A DNA stretch of 64,000 nt. Source: Nonomuraea jabiensis (GTDB lineage Bacteria; Actinomycetota; Actinomycetes; Streptosporangiales; Streptosporangiaceae). Below are positions 41,879-50,690 of the stretch, piece after piece. The translations under genes and the position numbers were made by a program. The stretch lies in the NCBI RefSeq assembly GCF_014204795.1, contig NZ_JACHMB010000001.1:13109117-13173116 (forward strand), written 5' to 3'. The notes under the pieces were generated by a model. It did no database searches, was not told where the DNA came from, and was given only the letters and a program-made list of their open reading frames with translations. The number at the start of each line of letters is the position of its first letter. Positions within the stretch are counted from its first letter, which is position 1.

Positions 41879-43153
41879 TCAACCGGCCACCACCGTGCCT
41901 TCTGACGTTCGCAAATGCCCCTCACCGGTGTAGACCCACTTGGTGGAGGTGAGCTCGGGCAGCCCCATCGGGCCGCGCGCGTGGAGCTTCTGCGTGGAGA
42001 TGCCGATCTCCGCCCCGAACCCGAACTCCCCGCCGTCGGTGAACCTCGTCGAGGCGTTGACCGCCACGGCCGCCGAGTCGACCAGCGCCACGAACCTGCG
42101 CGCCGCCCGCTGCGACCTGGTGACGATCGCGTCGGTGTGGCCGGAGCCGTACTTCCTGATGTGGGCCACCGCCTCCTCCAGCGAGCCGACGACCGCGGCG
42201 GCGATGTCGAGCGAGAGGTATTCGGCGTAGAAGTCGTCCTCGGTGACGGGCACGACGCCGGAGCCGTACCCGGCGACGCGCTCGTCACCGTGCACGGTCA
42301 CGCCCGCCTCGGCGAGCGCCGCCAGCGCCCGCGGCACGAACGCGTCGGCGACGTCCTCGTGGACGAGGAACGTCTCGGCCGCGTTGCACACCGACGGCCG
42401 CTGCGCCTTGGCGTTGACCAGGATCTGCACGGCCAGGTCGACGTCGGCCTCGGCGTCCACGTAGACGTGGCAGTTGCCGACGCCGGTCTCGATCACCGGC
42501 ACCGTGGACTCCTCCACCACCGAGTTGATCAGCGAGGCGCCGCCGCGCGGGATGAGCACGTCGACCAGGCCGCGGGCGCGCATGAGCTCCTTGACCGAGT
42601 CGCGGCTCTGCCCCGGCACGAGCTGGACGGCTCCCGCGGGCACCTCGGTGCCCTCCAGCGCGTCCTGCATGACCTTCACCAGGGCCGTGTTGGAGGAGTA
42701 GGCGCTGGAGGAGCCCCTGAGCAGCACCGCGTTGCCGCTCTTGAGGCAGAGCGCGGCGGCGTCGACGGTGACGTTGGGGCGGCCCTCGTAGATGATGCCG
42801 ATGACGCCGAGCGGCACCCTGAGCTGGCGCAGCTCCAGCCCGTTGGGCAGGGTGGTGCCGCGTACGACCTCGCCGACCGGGTCGGGCAGGTCGGCCACCT
42901 GGCGCACGGCCTCGGCGATGGCGGCGACCCTGGCCTCGTCGAGCCGCAGCCGGTCGATCATCGCCTCGGAGGTGCCCTGCGCCCTGGCCTGCTCGACGTC
43001 CTTGGCGTTGGCCTCGACGATCTCCGCCGCGTGCGTGACCAGAGCCTCGGCCACGGCACGCAGCGCCCGGTCCTTCGGCGCCCGCGGCAGCGGGGCCAGC
43101 TCGGCGGCCGCCTCTCGCGCCGCCCTGGCGACCCTCAAGAACTCTGTGTCCAT
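41879..43153 (-). CDS. proA: gamma-glutamyl phosphate reductase
   Basis: A 424-residue enzyme, the second step of proline synthesis (glutamyl phosphate to glutamate semialdehyde with NADPH). The active-site Cys is in AQRPSVCNAAETFLVHED; IGIIYEGRPNVTVDAAALCL and RFTDGGEFGFGAEIGISTQK are family stretches. It follows proB with a 59-base gap on the same strand. Confidence 0.95.
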   Translation of the reverse strand: MDTEFLRVARAAREAAAELAPLPRAPKDRALRAVAEALVTHAAEIVEANAKDVEQARAQGTSEAMIDRLRLDEARVAAIAEAVRQVADLPDPVGEVVRGTTLPNGLELRQLRVPLGVIGIIYEGRPNVTVDAAALCLKSGNAVLLRGSSSAYSSNTALVKVMQDALEGTEVPAGAVQLVPGQSRDSVKELMRARGLVDVLIPRGGASLINSVVEESTVPVIETGVGNCHVYVDAEADVDLAVQILVNAKAQRPSVCNAAETFLVHEDVADAFVPRALAALAEAGVTVHGDERVAGYGSGVVPVTEDDFYAEYLSLDIAAAVVGSLEEAVAHIRKYGSGHTDAIVTRSQRAARRFVALVDSAAVAVNASTRFTDGGEFGFGAEIGISTQKLHARGPMGLPELTSTKWVYTGEGHLRTSEGTVVAG

Positions 43154-43212
43154 GGCTACGCTCCGCTCCGCTGTTCGGGCTCTCCGAGCCCCTCACGCTC
43201 GTTGTCCTGGGG

Positions 43213-44331
43213 CTAGTTGTGGGCTTCCAGTATGACGATGTCGTCACGGTGGATCAGCTCACGCTCATATTCCGGACCGAGCGCGCTGGCCAGCTCCCTG
43301 GTGGAGCGGCCGAGCAGGCCCGGGATCTCGGTGGCGTCGAAGTTGACCAGCCCCCGGGCCACCACGAGCCCCTGCGGCCCGCACAGATCCACCGGATCCC
43401 CCGCCGCGAACTCACCCTCCACGGACGTCACCCCCGCGGGCAGCAGCGACTTGCGCCGCCCCACGATGGCCTCCACCGCCCCCTGGTCGAGATGGAGGCG
43501 GCCGCGCCCGGTGGTGGCGTGCGCGAGCCACAGCAGCCGCGTGCCGGGGTGGCGGCCCCCCGGGTGGAAGTAGGTGCCGACATCGGCTCCGCCGAGCGCC
43601 TGGGCGGCGTGAGCGGCCGCCGTGAGCACCACGGGAACGCCCGCCCCCGTGGCGATCCTGGCGGCCTGCACCTTGGTCACCATGCCGCCGGTGCCCACCG
43701 CCGCGCCGTTCTTCCCGAGCTCGACGCCGACCAGGTCTTCCGGCCCGCGGATCTCCGCCAGGCGCCGGGAGCCGCTGCGGCTCGGCGGGCCGTCGTACAG
43801 GGCGTCAACGTCCGACAGCAGGACGAGCGCGTCGGCGTGGATCAGGTGCGCCACCAGGGCCGCCAGCCGGTCGTTGTCGCCGAAGCGGATCTCGTCGGTG
43901 GCCACGGTGTCGTTCTCGTTGACGATGGGCACGATGCCCAGCTCCAGCAGGCGCGTGAGCGTGCGCTGGGCGTTGGCGTGGTGGGCGCGCCGCATCATGT
44001 CGTCGGCGGTCAGCAGCACCTGGCCCACGCGCAGGGAGTAGCGGGCGAAGGAGGAGGTGTAGCGGGCGACGAGCACACCCTGCCCGACGGACGCCGCCGC
44101 CTGCTGGGTGGCCAGGTCGCGTGGTCGCGCGGTCAGCCCGAGCGGGCCGAGGCCCGCCGCGATCGCCCCGGAGGAGACCAGGACGATCTGGGTCCCCGTA
44201 CGGCGCCGCGCCGCCAGCACGTCCACAAGGGCGTCGACCCGATCGACGTCGATCGTGCCCTGGGGGGTGGTGAGCGAGGAGGAGCCGACCTTGACAACGA
44301 CCTTCGACGCTGAGCTGATCTGTTCCCGCAC
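43213..44331 (-). CDS. proB: glutamate 5-kinase
   Basis: A 372-residue enzyme, first and feedback-controlled step of proline synthesis. The amino-acid kinase domain starts VVVKVGSSSLTTPQG, with IVLVSSGAIAAG and IVNENDTVATDEIRFGDNDR; a C-terminal PUA domain (residues about 285-365) is present. It lies between obg and proA in the order usual for actinobacteria. Confidence 0.95.
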   Translation of the reverse strand: MREQISSASKVVVKVGSSSLTTPQGTIDVDRVDALVDVLAARRRTGTQIVLVSSGAIAAGLGPLGLTARPRDLATQQAAASVGQGVLVARYTSSFARYSLRVGQVLLTADDMMRRAHHANAQRTLTRLLELGIVPIVNENDTVATDEIRFGDNDRLAALVAHLIHADALVLLSDVDALYDGPPSRSGSRRLAEIRGPEDLVGVELGKNGAAVGTGGMVTKVQAARIATGAGVPVVLTAAAHAAQALGGADVGTYFHPGGRHPGTRLLWLAHATTGRGRLHLDQGAVEAIVGRRKSLLPAGVTSVEGEFAAGDPVDLCGPQGLVVARGLVNFDATEIPGLLGRSTRELASALGPEYERELIHRDDIVILEAHN

Positions 44332-44349
44332 GTCTGGCAGCCTATCCGA

Positions 44350-44376
44350 GCTCCGGGAGCCCTCCGCTCCCGGAGC
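44350..44376. terminator. intercistronic hairpin between obg and proB
   Basis: A perfect 10-bp inverted repeat, GCTCCGGGAG (44350-44359) and CTCCCGGAGC (44367-44376), loop of 7. It may separate or tune the two transcripts. Confidence 0.6.
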
Positions 44377-44425
44377 CCGGCGGTTGGCGAACGCTCAGGC
44401 GGGCGGCCGGCCGGCCGTAGCGCTC

Positions 44426-45778
44426 CTAACCGAGGCGGTTGTCGGACCCTCGCGGACCCTGCCGTACCGACTCGGCGCTGAGCGTGGGCTGCCAGTCGAA
44501 GATGTAGCCGCCCTCCATCGGCCCGATGACCACCTCGGCGCCGGCGGTGGCGCCCGCCTTGGCCAGCTCCTGCTCCACGCCGAGCCGTTCGAGCCGGTCG
44601 GCGAGGTAACCCACGGCCTCGTCGTTGGTGAAGTCCGTCTGCCTGATCCACCGCTCCGGCTTCTCACCGGTGATCTGGAACAGGTTCTCGTTGACCCGCC
44701 GCACCCGGAACCCGGTGTCGCCGAGCTGCTTGGGCCTGATGACCAGCCTGGTGGGCTCCTCGACCGGCTTCTGGGCCCTGGCCGCGGCGACCCATTCGCC
44801 CATCGCGTACGTGAGCTCCCGCAGCCCGTCATGCGTGGCGGCGGAGATCGTGAACACCCGCAGCCCCCGCGCCTCGAACTCGGGTTTGACCAGCTCGGCC
44901 AGCTCCCGCGCGTCGGGCACGTCGGCCTTGTTCAGCACGACCAGCCGGGGCCGGTCCTCCAGCTTCCCGTACGCGTGCAGCTCCGACTCGATGACCTCGT
45001 AGTCCGTGATCGGGTCGCGCCCGGGCTCCATGGTGGCGCAGTCGATGACGTGCACGAGCATGTCGCACCGCTCGACGTGGCGCAGGAACTCGTGCCCGAG
45101 CCCCTTGCCCTGCGAGGCCCCGGGGATCAGGCCGGGCACGTCGGCGACGGTGAACACGGTCTCCCCCGCGGTCACCACCCCCAGGTTGGGGATCAGGGTC
45201 GTGAACGGGTAATCCGCGATCTTGGGCTTGGCCGCGCTCAGAGCGGCGATCAGCGAGGACTTGCCGGCGCTCGGGAACCCGACCAGCGCCACGTCCGCCA
45301 CGCTCTTGAGCTCCAGCATGACGTCGAGCGTGTCCCCGGGCTCCCCGAGCAGCGCGAACCCGGGCGCCTTCCGCCTGGTCGTGGCGAGGGCGGCGTTCCC
45401 CAGCCCGCCGTGCCCGCCCTCGGCGATGACGTACCGGGTGCCGACGCCCACGAGGTCGACCAGCACTTCACCGGTGGAGGCGTTCTTCACCACGGTGCCG
45501 TTGGGCACGGGCAGGATCACGTCCGCCCCGTTGGCCCCGTCGCGGTTGGAGCCCTGCCCCTGCTTGCCGTTCTCGGCCTTGCGGTGCGGCCGGCGGTGGT
45601 ATTCGAGCAACGTCGCCGTGTTGGGGTCGACCTCGAGGACGACGTCACCGCCCCGCCCGCCGTTGCCGCCGTCAGGGCCGCCGAGCGGTTTGAACTTCTC
45701 CCGGTGGATGGAGGCGCACCCGTTCCCCCCGTCACCGGCACTGATATGAAGGACCACCTGGTCCACAAAGTCCGGCAC
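44426..45778 (-). CDS. obg: Obg family GTPase
   Basis: A 450-residue ribosome-assembly GTPase. The glycine-rich Obg fold begins DFVDQVVLHISAGDGGNGC, then the G domain (G1 GFPSAGKSSLI, G3 DVPGLIPGAS, G4 NKADVPDA) and a C-terminal OCT domain from about residue 345, ending GSDNRLG. GTG 45778 is chosen because AGGAG lies just before it. It is in the rplU-rpmA-obg cluster. Confidence 0.95.
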   Translation of the reverse strand: MPDFVDQVVLHISAGDGGNGCASIHREKFKPLGGPDGGNGGRGGDVVLEVDPNTATLLEYHRRPHRKAENGKQGQGSNRDGANGADVILPVPNGTVVKNASTGEVLVDLVGVGTRYVIAEGGHGGLGNAALATTRRKAPGFALLGEPGDTLDVMLELKSVADVALVGFPSAGKSSLIAALSAAKPKIADYPFTTLIPNLGVVTAGETVFTVADVPGLIPGASQGKGLGHEFLRHVERCDMLVHVIDCATMEPGRDPITDYEVIESELHAYGKLEDRPRLVVLNKADVPDARELAELVKPEFEARGLRVFTISAATHDGLRELTYAMGEWVAAARAQKPVEEPTRLVIRPKQLGDTGFRVRRVNENLFQITGEKPERWIRQTDFTNDEAVGYLADRLERLGVEQELAKAGATAGAEVVIGPMEGGYIFDWQPTLSAESVRQGPRGSDNRLG

Positions 45779-45820
45779 TCTGCACTCCTCCACACACTCC
45801 GCCCACCGGCGGAAGTCAGC

Positions 45821-45862
45821 CAAAAGCAAAGGGGCGGATCGACACCGCGATCCACCCCTTTG
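45821..45862 (-). terminator. terminator after rpmA
   Basis: On the minus strand a 15-bp stem with one mismatch (45848-45862 with 45827-45841) around a 6-base loop is followed by CTTTTGG (complement of 45821-45826). It separates rplU-rpmA from obg, at least in part. Confidence 0.75.
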
Positions 45863-45898
45863 GCAAGAAAACCCAAGGTCTACGGAGAGGAAGAACCC

Positions 45899-46156
45899 TT
45901 ACTCCGCGACGGGAACGATGCTCACGGCCCGCCGGCCGCGCTTGACACCGAACTGCACGTGCCCGGCCGCCAGCGCGAACAGCGTGTCGTCGCCGCCACG
46001 CCCCACGTTGTCGCCGGGGTGGAAGTGGGTGCCACGCTGCCGGACGATGATCTCGCCCGCGTTGACCAGCTGGCCGCCGAAGCGCTTGACGCCCAGGCGC
46101 TGAGCGTTGGAGTCACGACCGTTCCGGGTGGACGACGCGCCCTTCTTGTGTGCCAT
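45899..46156 (-). CDS. rpmA: 50S ribosomal protein L27
   Basis: An 85-residue protein starting MAHKKGASSTRNGRDSNAQR, the conserved N-terminus near the peptidyl transferase centre, followed by GTHFHPGDNVGRGGDDTLFA. No N-terminal extension needing cleavage is present. It lies 15 bases after rplU. Confidence 0.97.
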   Translation of the reverse strand: MAHKKGASSTRNGRDSNAQRLGVKRFGGQLVNAGEIIVRQRGTHFHPGDNVGRGGDDTLFALAAGHVQFGVKRGRRAVSIVPVAE

Positions 46157-46171
46157 CTCTCAAACTCCCGT

Positions 46172-46474
46172 TCAGGCCTGGTCGATACCGGTGATCTTCA
46201 CCTGGGTGTACCGCTGACGGTGACCCTGGCGCTTCTTGTAACCGGTCTTGTTCTTGTACTTGAGGATCCGGATCTTCGGGCCCTTGGTCTCGCCGAGGAT
46301 CTCGGCGCTGACCGTGAACTTGCCCGCCTCCGTGGTCACATCGCCGTCGTTGACGACGAGCACCGTCGGCAGCGAAACCGAAGAGCCGACCTCGCCGGCG
46401 ACCTTGTCCACCTCGAGGACGTCACCGACGGAGACCTTCTGCTGCCTGCCGCCGCAACGAACGATCGCGTACAC
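46172..46474 (-). CDS. rplU: 50S ribosomal protein L21
   Basis: A 100-residue protein starting MYAIVRCGGRQQKVSVGD, with ILKYKNKTGYKKRQGHRQRY, the family signature near the C-terminus. It starts the rplU-rpmA operon; a hairpin in its leader may have a control role. Confidence 0.97.
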   Translation of the reverse strand: MYAIVRCGGRQQKVSVGDVLEVDKVAGEVGSSVSLPTVLVVNDGDVTTEAGKFTVSAEILGETKGPKIRILKYKNKTGYKKRQGHRQRYTQVKITGIDQA

Positions 46475-46515
46475 CGCGGAACCCTTCTACTGACTCACTG
46501 TTGTCTCGTACATCA

Positions 46516-46536
46516 GCCGCCTCAGCAAGAGGCGGC
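46516..46536 (-). promoter_or_regulatory. leader hairpin before rplU
   Basis: A perfect 8-bp stem, GCCGCCTC and GAGGCGGC around a 5-base loop, 42 bases before the rplU start. Ribosomal protein leaders for L21 are known in several phyla; whether this is one is not established. The rest of the 220-base gap to rng (46475-46694) shows no gene. Confidence 0.4.
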
Positions 46537-46694
46537 CGCCGAATGCTGCGCCTGTCATTCGGCCTGTCTCAATCAAACCGACGAACCGAGTAAGCGCGCC
46601 AACAGGGCACGTCACCTGACGCACCGATACACCAGGGTACCGGATTAACGGTGCCCTAGGCGAACCGGACGGAACGTCGGAAGCCTGCCGAGAG

Positions 46695-49631
46695 CTACTC
46701 GGCCGACTTGGCTCGGCGGGAGCGTCGCCGCCCTCTGCCGGAAGTCTGGCTGGCCTGGTCGTCCTCAACCGGGACGTCTTCAAGCGCACCGGTCACCGTA
46801 TCACGGCTCGAGGTGTCCTTGGCCGCGGAAACCTTGTCGGAGACCGCCTTCTCGATGGCCATCTTCCCCTGCGTGCCGCGCGGCTCGGGCTTGGGCTCGA
46901 CCGGCTCCGTGGAGACGAGCAGGCCACGCCCGTTGCAGCACTCGCACGGCGTGGAGAACGCCTCCAGCAGCCCCTGTCCGACCCGCTTACGCGTCATCTG
47001 GACCAGGCCCAGCGAGGTGACCTCGGCCACCTGGTGCTTGGTCCTGTCGCGGGCCAGGCACTCCAGCAGCCGCCGCAGCACCAGGTCGCGGTTGGACTCC
47101 AGCACCATGTCGATGAAGTCGATCACGATGATGCCGCCGATGTCGCGCAGCCGGAGCTGGCGCACGATCTCCTCGGCCGCCTCGAGGTTGTTCCGGGTGA
47201 CGGTCTCCTCGAGGTTGCCGCCCTGCCCGGTGAACTTGCCGGTGTTGACGTCGACGACGGTCATCGCCTCGGTACGGTCGATCACCAGCGAGCCGCCGCT
47301 GGGCAGCCACACCTTGCGTTCGAGCGCCTTGCCGAGCTGCTCGTCGATCCGGTAGTGCTCGAACACGTCGCCCTGATCGCCGTCCCACCGCGCCAGGCGC
47401 TCGCCCAGGTGCGGCGCGACGTACTTGACGTACTCGTCCACCGTGTCCCAGGCGTCGGCGCCCTGCACGATCAGCGAGGTGAAGTCCTCGTTGAAGACGT
47501 CGCGCACGACCCGGATCGTGAGATCCGGCTCGGCGGACAGCAGCTCGGGCGGGCTGGCCGACTTGGCCTTCTTCTGGATGTTCTCCCACTGGGCGGACAG
47601 GCGGGCCACGTCACGCGCCAGCTCGTCCTCGGAGGCGCCCTCCGCGGCGGTACGCACGATCACGCCGGCGTTCTCCGGCATGACCTTCTTCAGGATGCTC
47701 TTGAGCCGCGTGCGCTCCTTGTCGGGCAGCTTGCGGCTGATGCCGGTCATCGACCCGTCCGGCACGTAGACGAGGTATCGCCCGGGCAGGCTGATCTGGG
47801 ACGTGAGCCGGGCGCCCTTGTGCCCGATCGGGTCCTTCGTGACCTGTACGAGCACCGACTGGCCCGACTTCAGCGCCGACTCGATGCGCTTGGGCTGGCC
47901 CTCCAGCCCGGCGGTGTCGAAGTTGACCTCACCGGCGTACAGGACGGCGTTCCTGCCCTTGCCGATGTCCACGAACGCCGCCTCCATCGAGGGCAGCACG
48001 TTCTGGACCTTGCCCAGGTAGACGTTGCCGACGTAGGACTGGCTGGCCTCGCGGTTGACGTAGTGCTCGACGAGCACGCCGTCCTCCAGGACCGCGATCT
48101 GCGTACGGTCGCCCTGGCGGCGCACCACCATCATCCGGTCGACGGACTCGCGGCGGGCCAGGAACTCCGACTCCGTGATGATCGGCGGACGCCTGCGTCC
48201 CAGCTCGCGGCCCTCGCGGCGGCGCTGCTTCTTGGCCTCCAGCCGGGTGGAGCCGCGCACGCTCTGCACGCCGTCGGTCGCGGTGTCCAGCGTGCTGCTG
48301 CGGCCCGCACGCGGCGCGCGGATGCGCACCACCGTGTTCGGCGGGTCGTCGCTGGCCGGCTCGGCGCCCTCCTCGGAGCCCCGGCGGCGACGGCGACGGC
48401 GGCGACGCGAGGTGGAGGACTCCTCCTCGTGGGCGGCGCCCTCGTCGGCCTGCTCCTCGTCGCCCTCCTCTTCCTGCTCCTCGCCTTCCTCGCCCTCGTC
48501 ACGCTCGCGCGACTTGCCGCGGCCCCGGCCGCCCCGCCTGCGGCGGCGGCGACGGCCCGCGCCCTCTTCCTCCTCCTGCTCGTCGGAGGTGTCGAGGTCG
48601 GTCTCGTCCTCTACCGCGGACTCGTCGACCGGCTCCTCGACCTCCTCGGGCTCGGGAGCGGGCTGCGGCGCCTCGGCCCGCCGGGTGACGGCGGGCTTGG
48701 CCTGGCTGGGGTCGGGCGCCTGGAACAGCGGCGCGAAGATGGCCGCCGGCCGCTGGAACGCGGTGCCGGGCTCGGCCGGCGTGCGCGCGGCGAACCCGAA
48801 CGGGTCGGACAGCAGGCTCGGCCGTACGGGCTCCTCGTCGAGGTCCTCGCCGGCGGGCTCGTCGTCGAGGGGCTCGTTGTCGGGCAGGATCTCAAGGATG
48901 TCCTCATCCTCGGCCGCCTGGACATCACCGGCACGAGCGGCCTGCGCACCACCCGCACCCGCCGCCTCGGCGCTCGGCGTGGTCGTCGCGGTCTGGCCGG
49001 CCAGGCCCTCGCCAGCGGCGGCCTTCTCGGAGTCGGCCACCGCCCCCACAGCGCCTGCGACGGCCTCCTCGACGGGCTCGGACGCCACGGCCTCTTCCGC
49101 CTTCTTGCGCGTCCTGCGCCGCTTCACCGGCTCGGCGGCCTCGGCGGGCGGCTCCTCCACCGGGGCCGCGGCCTCCGCCTCGGCCTCGGCGGCCTTCTTC
49201 GTCGTACGGCGCCGCGTCGTCGTGGCGGTGGACCGGGTCCGCGTCGTCCGCTTGGGCTTCTCCTCAGCGGCGGCCCCAGCGGCAGCGTCGGTGACGGCCT
49301 CAGCGAGGGCCTCGGCCACGGCCGCCTCGACCGGGCTCTCCGGCGCGGTCGCCGGAGCGGCCTGCGGCTCGGGCGCGGCGGTGAGGATCTCGGGCGCGGG
49401 CTCTCCCGCCGCGCGCTGCGCGGCGGTGATCTGCACCGGTTGTACGTCAGCCACGGACGGCGCGGTCTGCGCCGCGGCAGTGGTGACCGGAACGTGGGCA
49501 GGCTCCTCCGGCAGCTCCGGCGGTGGGCCCGCGGGGCGGCTGGCGGAGCGGCGACGTGGGGTCACCTCGGGCTGTTCAGTTGTCTCCCCGTCAGGGCCAT
49601 TGGCCCCGGCGTTGGGCTCGTTCTCGAGCAT
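46695..49631 (-). CDS. rne: ribonuclease E/G
   Basis: A 978-residue endoribonuclease. About 470 N-terminal residues are low complexity: Glu/Ala-rich with Arg clusters (RRRRRRRGGRGRGKSRERDE, RRRRRRRRRGSEEG). The catalytic core follows: S1-like domain (VGNVYLGKVQNVLPSMEAAF), RNase H-like and DNase I-like parts with the Mg site IGGIIVIDFIDMVLESNRD, and the Zn-link TPCECCNGRG. The disordered arm precedes the core, the reverse of E. coli RNase E, as is usual in actinobacteria. It processes rRNA and mRNA. It is divergently placed from no one: rplU is downstream on the same strand. Confidence 0.93.
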   Translation of the reverse strand: MLENEPNAGANGPDGETTEQPEVTPRRRSASRPAGPPPELPEEPAHVPVTTAAAQTAPSVADVQPVQITAAQRAAGEPAPEILTAAPEPQAAPATAPESPVEAAVAEALAEAVTDAAAGAAAEEKPKRTTRTRSTATTTRRRTTKKAAEAEAEAAAPVEEPPAEAAEPVKRRRTRKKAEEAVASEPVEEAVAGAVGAVADSEKAAAGEGLAGQTATTTPSAEAAGAGGAQAARAGDVQAAEDEDILEILPDNEPLDDEPAGEDLDEEPVRPSLLSDPFGFAARTPAEPGTAFQRPAAIFAPLFQAPDPSQAKPAVTRRAEAPQPAPEPEEVEEPVDESAVEDETDLDTSDEQEEEEGAGRRRRRRRGGRGRGKSRERDEGEEGEEQEEEGDEEQADEGAAHEEESSTSRRRRRRRRRGSEEGAEPASDDPPNTVVRIRAPRAGRSSTLDTATDGVQSVRGSTRLEAKKQRRREGRELGRRRPPIITESEFLARRESVDRMMVVRRQGDRTQIAVLEDGVLVEHYVNREASQSYVGNVYLGKVQNVLPSMEAAFVDIGKGRNAVLYAGEVNFDTAGLEGQPKRIESALKSGQSVLVQVTKDPIGHKGARLTSQISLPGRYLVYVPDGSMTGISRKLPDKERTRLKSILKKVMPENAGVIVRTAAEGASEDELARDVARLSAQWENIQKKAKSASPPELLSAEPDLTIRVVRDVFNEDFTSLIVQGADAWDTVDEYVKYVAPHLGERLARWDGDQGDVFEHYRIDEQLGKALERKVWLPSGGSLVIDRTEAMTVVDVNTGKFTGQGGNLEETVTRNNLEAAEEIVRQLRLRDIGGIIVIDFIDMVLESNRDLVLRRLLECLARDRTKHQVAEVTSLGLVQMTRKRVGQGLLEAFSTPCECCNGRGLLVSTEPVEPKPEPRGTQGKMAIEKAVSDKVSAAKDTSSRDTVTGALEDVPVEDDQASQTSGRGRRRSRRAKSAE

Positions 49632-49775
49632 GCGGGCGCTCTCCCGTCAGCTCCCGGGCGCGTCGCCGCGCCGCGCAGGAGCCCTCGTGTTTCGTTGTCC
49701 GCCAACGCCCCCGATGAGGGGATGTCGGCGCCAAGTCCTGTCATCGGTCGTGCCCCGCTCGCGCAGGGCACCGCC

Positions 49776-50552
49776 TTAACCGGCGACGTGCTCACTCGCC
49801 GGTCCCGCCTCGCCGCCGCGCGTGGTGTCGCGGTCCAGGTCGAGCGGATCGGCAAGCGCACCAGTGCTGGCGTCAAGCGGCCCCTGCGCCAGCCTGGTCA
49901 CCTCGGGGGGAACCGGCGGCGCGAAGTCGGCCACAAGGCGCAGCCCTGTGAGCACATCGTCGGGTCGAACGGCAGGCGTCATGTGCCGAACAACCATGCG
50001 CAGTATGACACACGGCCCTCCGAGCACCTGAGCTGCAGTTCTGTCTGGTCTGTCTGTTCCCTCGGACACCGTGAGCCCCAGGACGGCCTCCCGCGCGTCG
50101 AAGCGACGGGGGCCCTTCTTGGTGAGGCGCTCGACCTCCACAGTGCCTGCCGCGAGAAACTTCTCCGCCGCCACCTCGGCGAGCTCGCGATCGGCACCGG
50201 GCAGCCGCACCTCCCAGTCGGAGACCTCCAAGCGGTCAGCCAGCCCACCCGAGCCCGCCGCCACGACGTCGAGCACATCGAGTCCAGGCGGCAGCGACCC
50301 GTCCAGGTCCTGTCTCACCTGCTCGGGATCGCACGGCGTGGTGACACCGATCTCGAGATATTCGGCTTCGCTGGCGACACCGGTCGGCGCCGCGCCCGCA
50401 TAGGAGATCTTCGGGTGGGGCGAGAAACCTGCGCTGTAGGCCACCGGTATGCCGGCACGGCGGACCGCCCTCTCAACGGCCCGCGAGATGTCGCGGTGGC
50501 TGGTGAAGCGCAGGCGGCCGCGCTTGGCGTAGCGCACGCGAAGGCGCTGCAC
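49776..50552 (-). CDS. TIGR03936/DUF2344 radical SAM-linked protein
   Basis: A 258-residue protein starting MQRLRVRYAKRGRLRFTSHR, with ISRAVERAVRRAGIPVAYSA and GFSPHPKISYAGAAPTG, the DUF2344 signature. Members are encoded next to, or fused to, the B12-binding radical SAM protein found upstream here. The pair is conserved but its substrate is not established. The gap of 138 bases to that gene carries no other gene. Confidence 0.88.
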   Translation of the reverse strand: MQRLRVRYAKRGRLRFTSHRDISRAVERAVRRAGIPVAYSAGFSPHPKISYAGAAPTGVASEAEYLEIGVTTPCDPEQVRQDLDGSLPPGLDVLDVVAAGSGGLADRLEVSDWEVRLPGADRELAEVAAEKFLAAGTVEVERLTKKGPRRFDAREAVLGLTVSEGTDRPDRTAAQVLGGPCVILRMVVRHMTPAVRPDDVLTGLRLVADFAPPVPPEVTRLAQGPLDASTGALADPLDLDRDTTRGGEAGPASEHVAG

Positions 50553-50690
50553 CGTGGGCGCGGGCGGAGGCCCTTCGGGAACAGGTTTCAGAGCTGGTCG
50601 TCCTTCCCTTGTAAGAGTTCCTTCGTCTCAGGATAAGCCGCCCTGACGCGTGTACGTGTACGCCGAGGCACCGGCTGCCCACTGAGCGCG

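Noticed and set aside
47034..50636. A 1200-codon frame opposite RNase E/G and the DUF2344 gene
   Set aside because: It crosses two well-supported genes and an intergenic gap; composition is that of a shadow frame.
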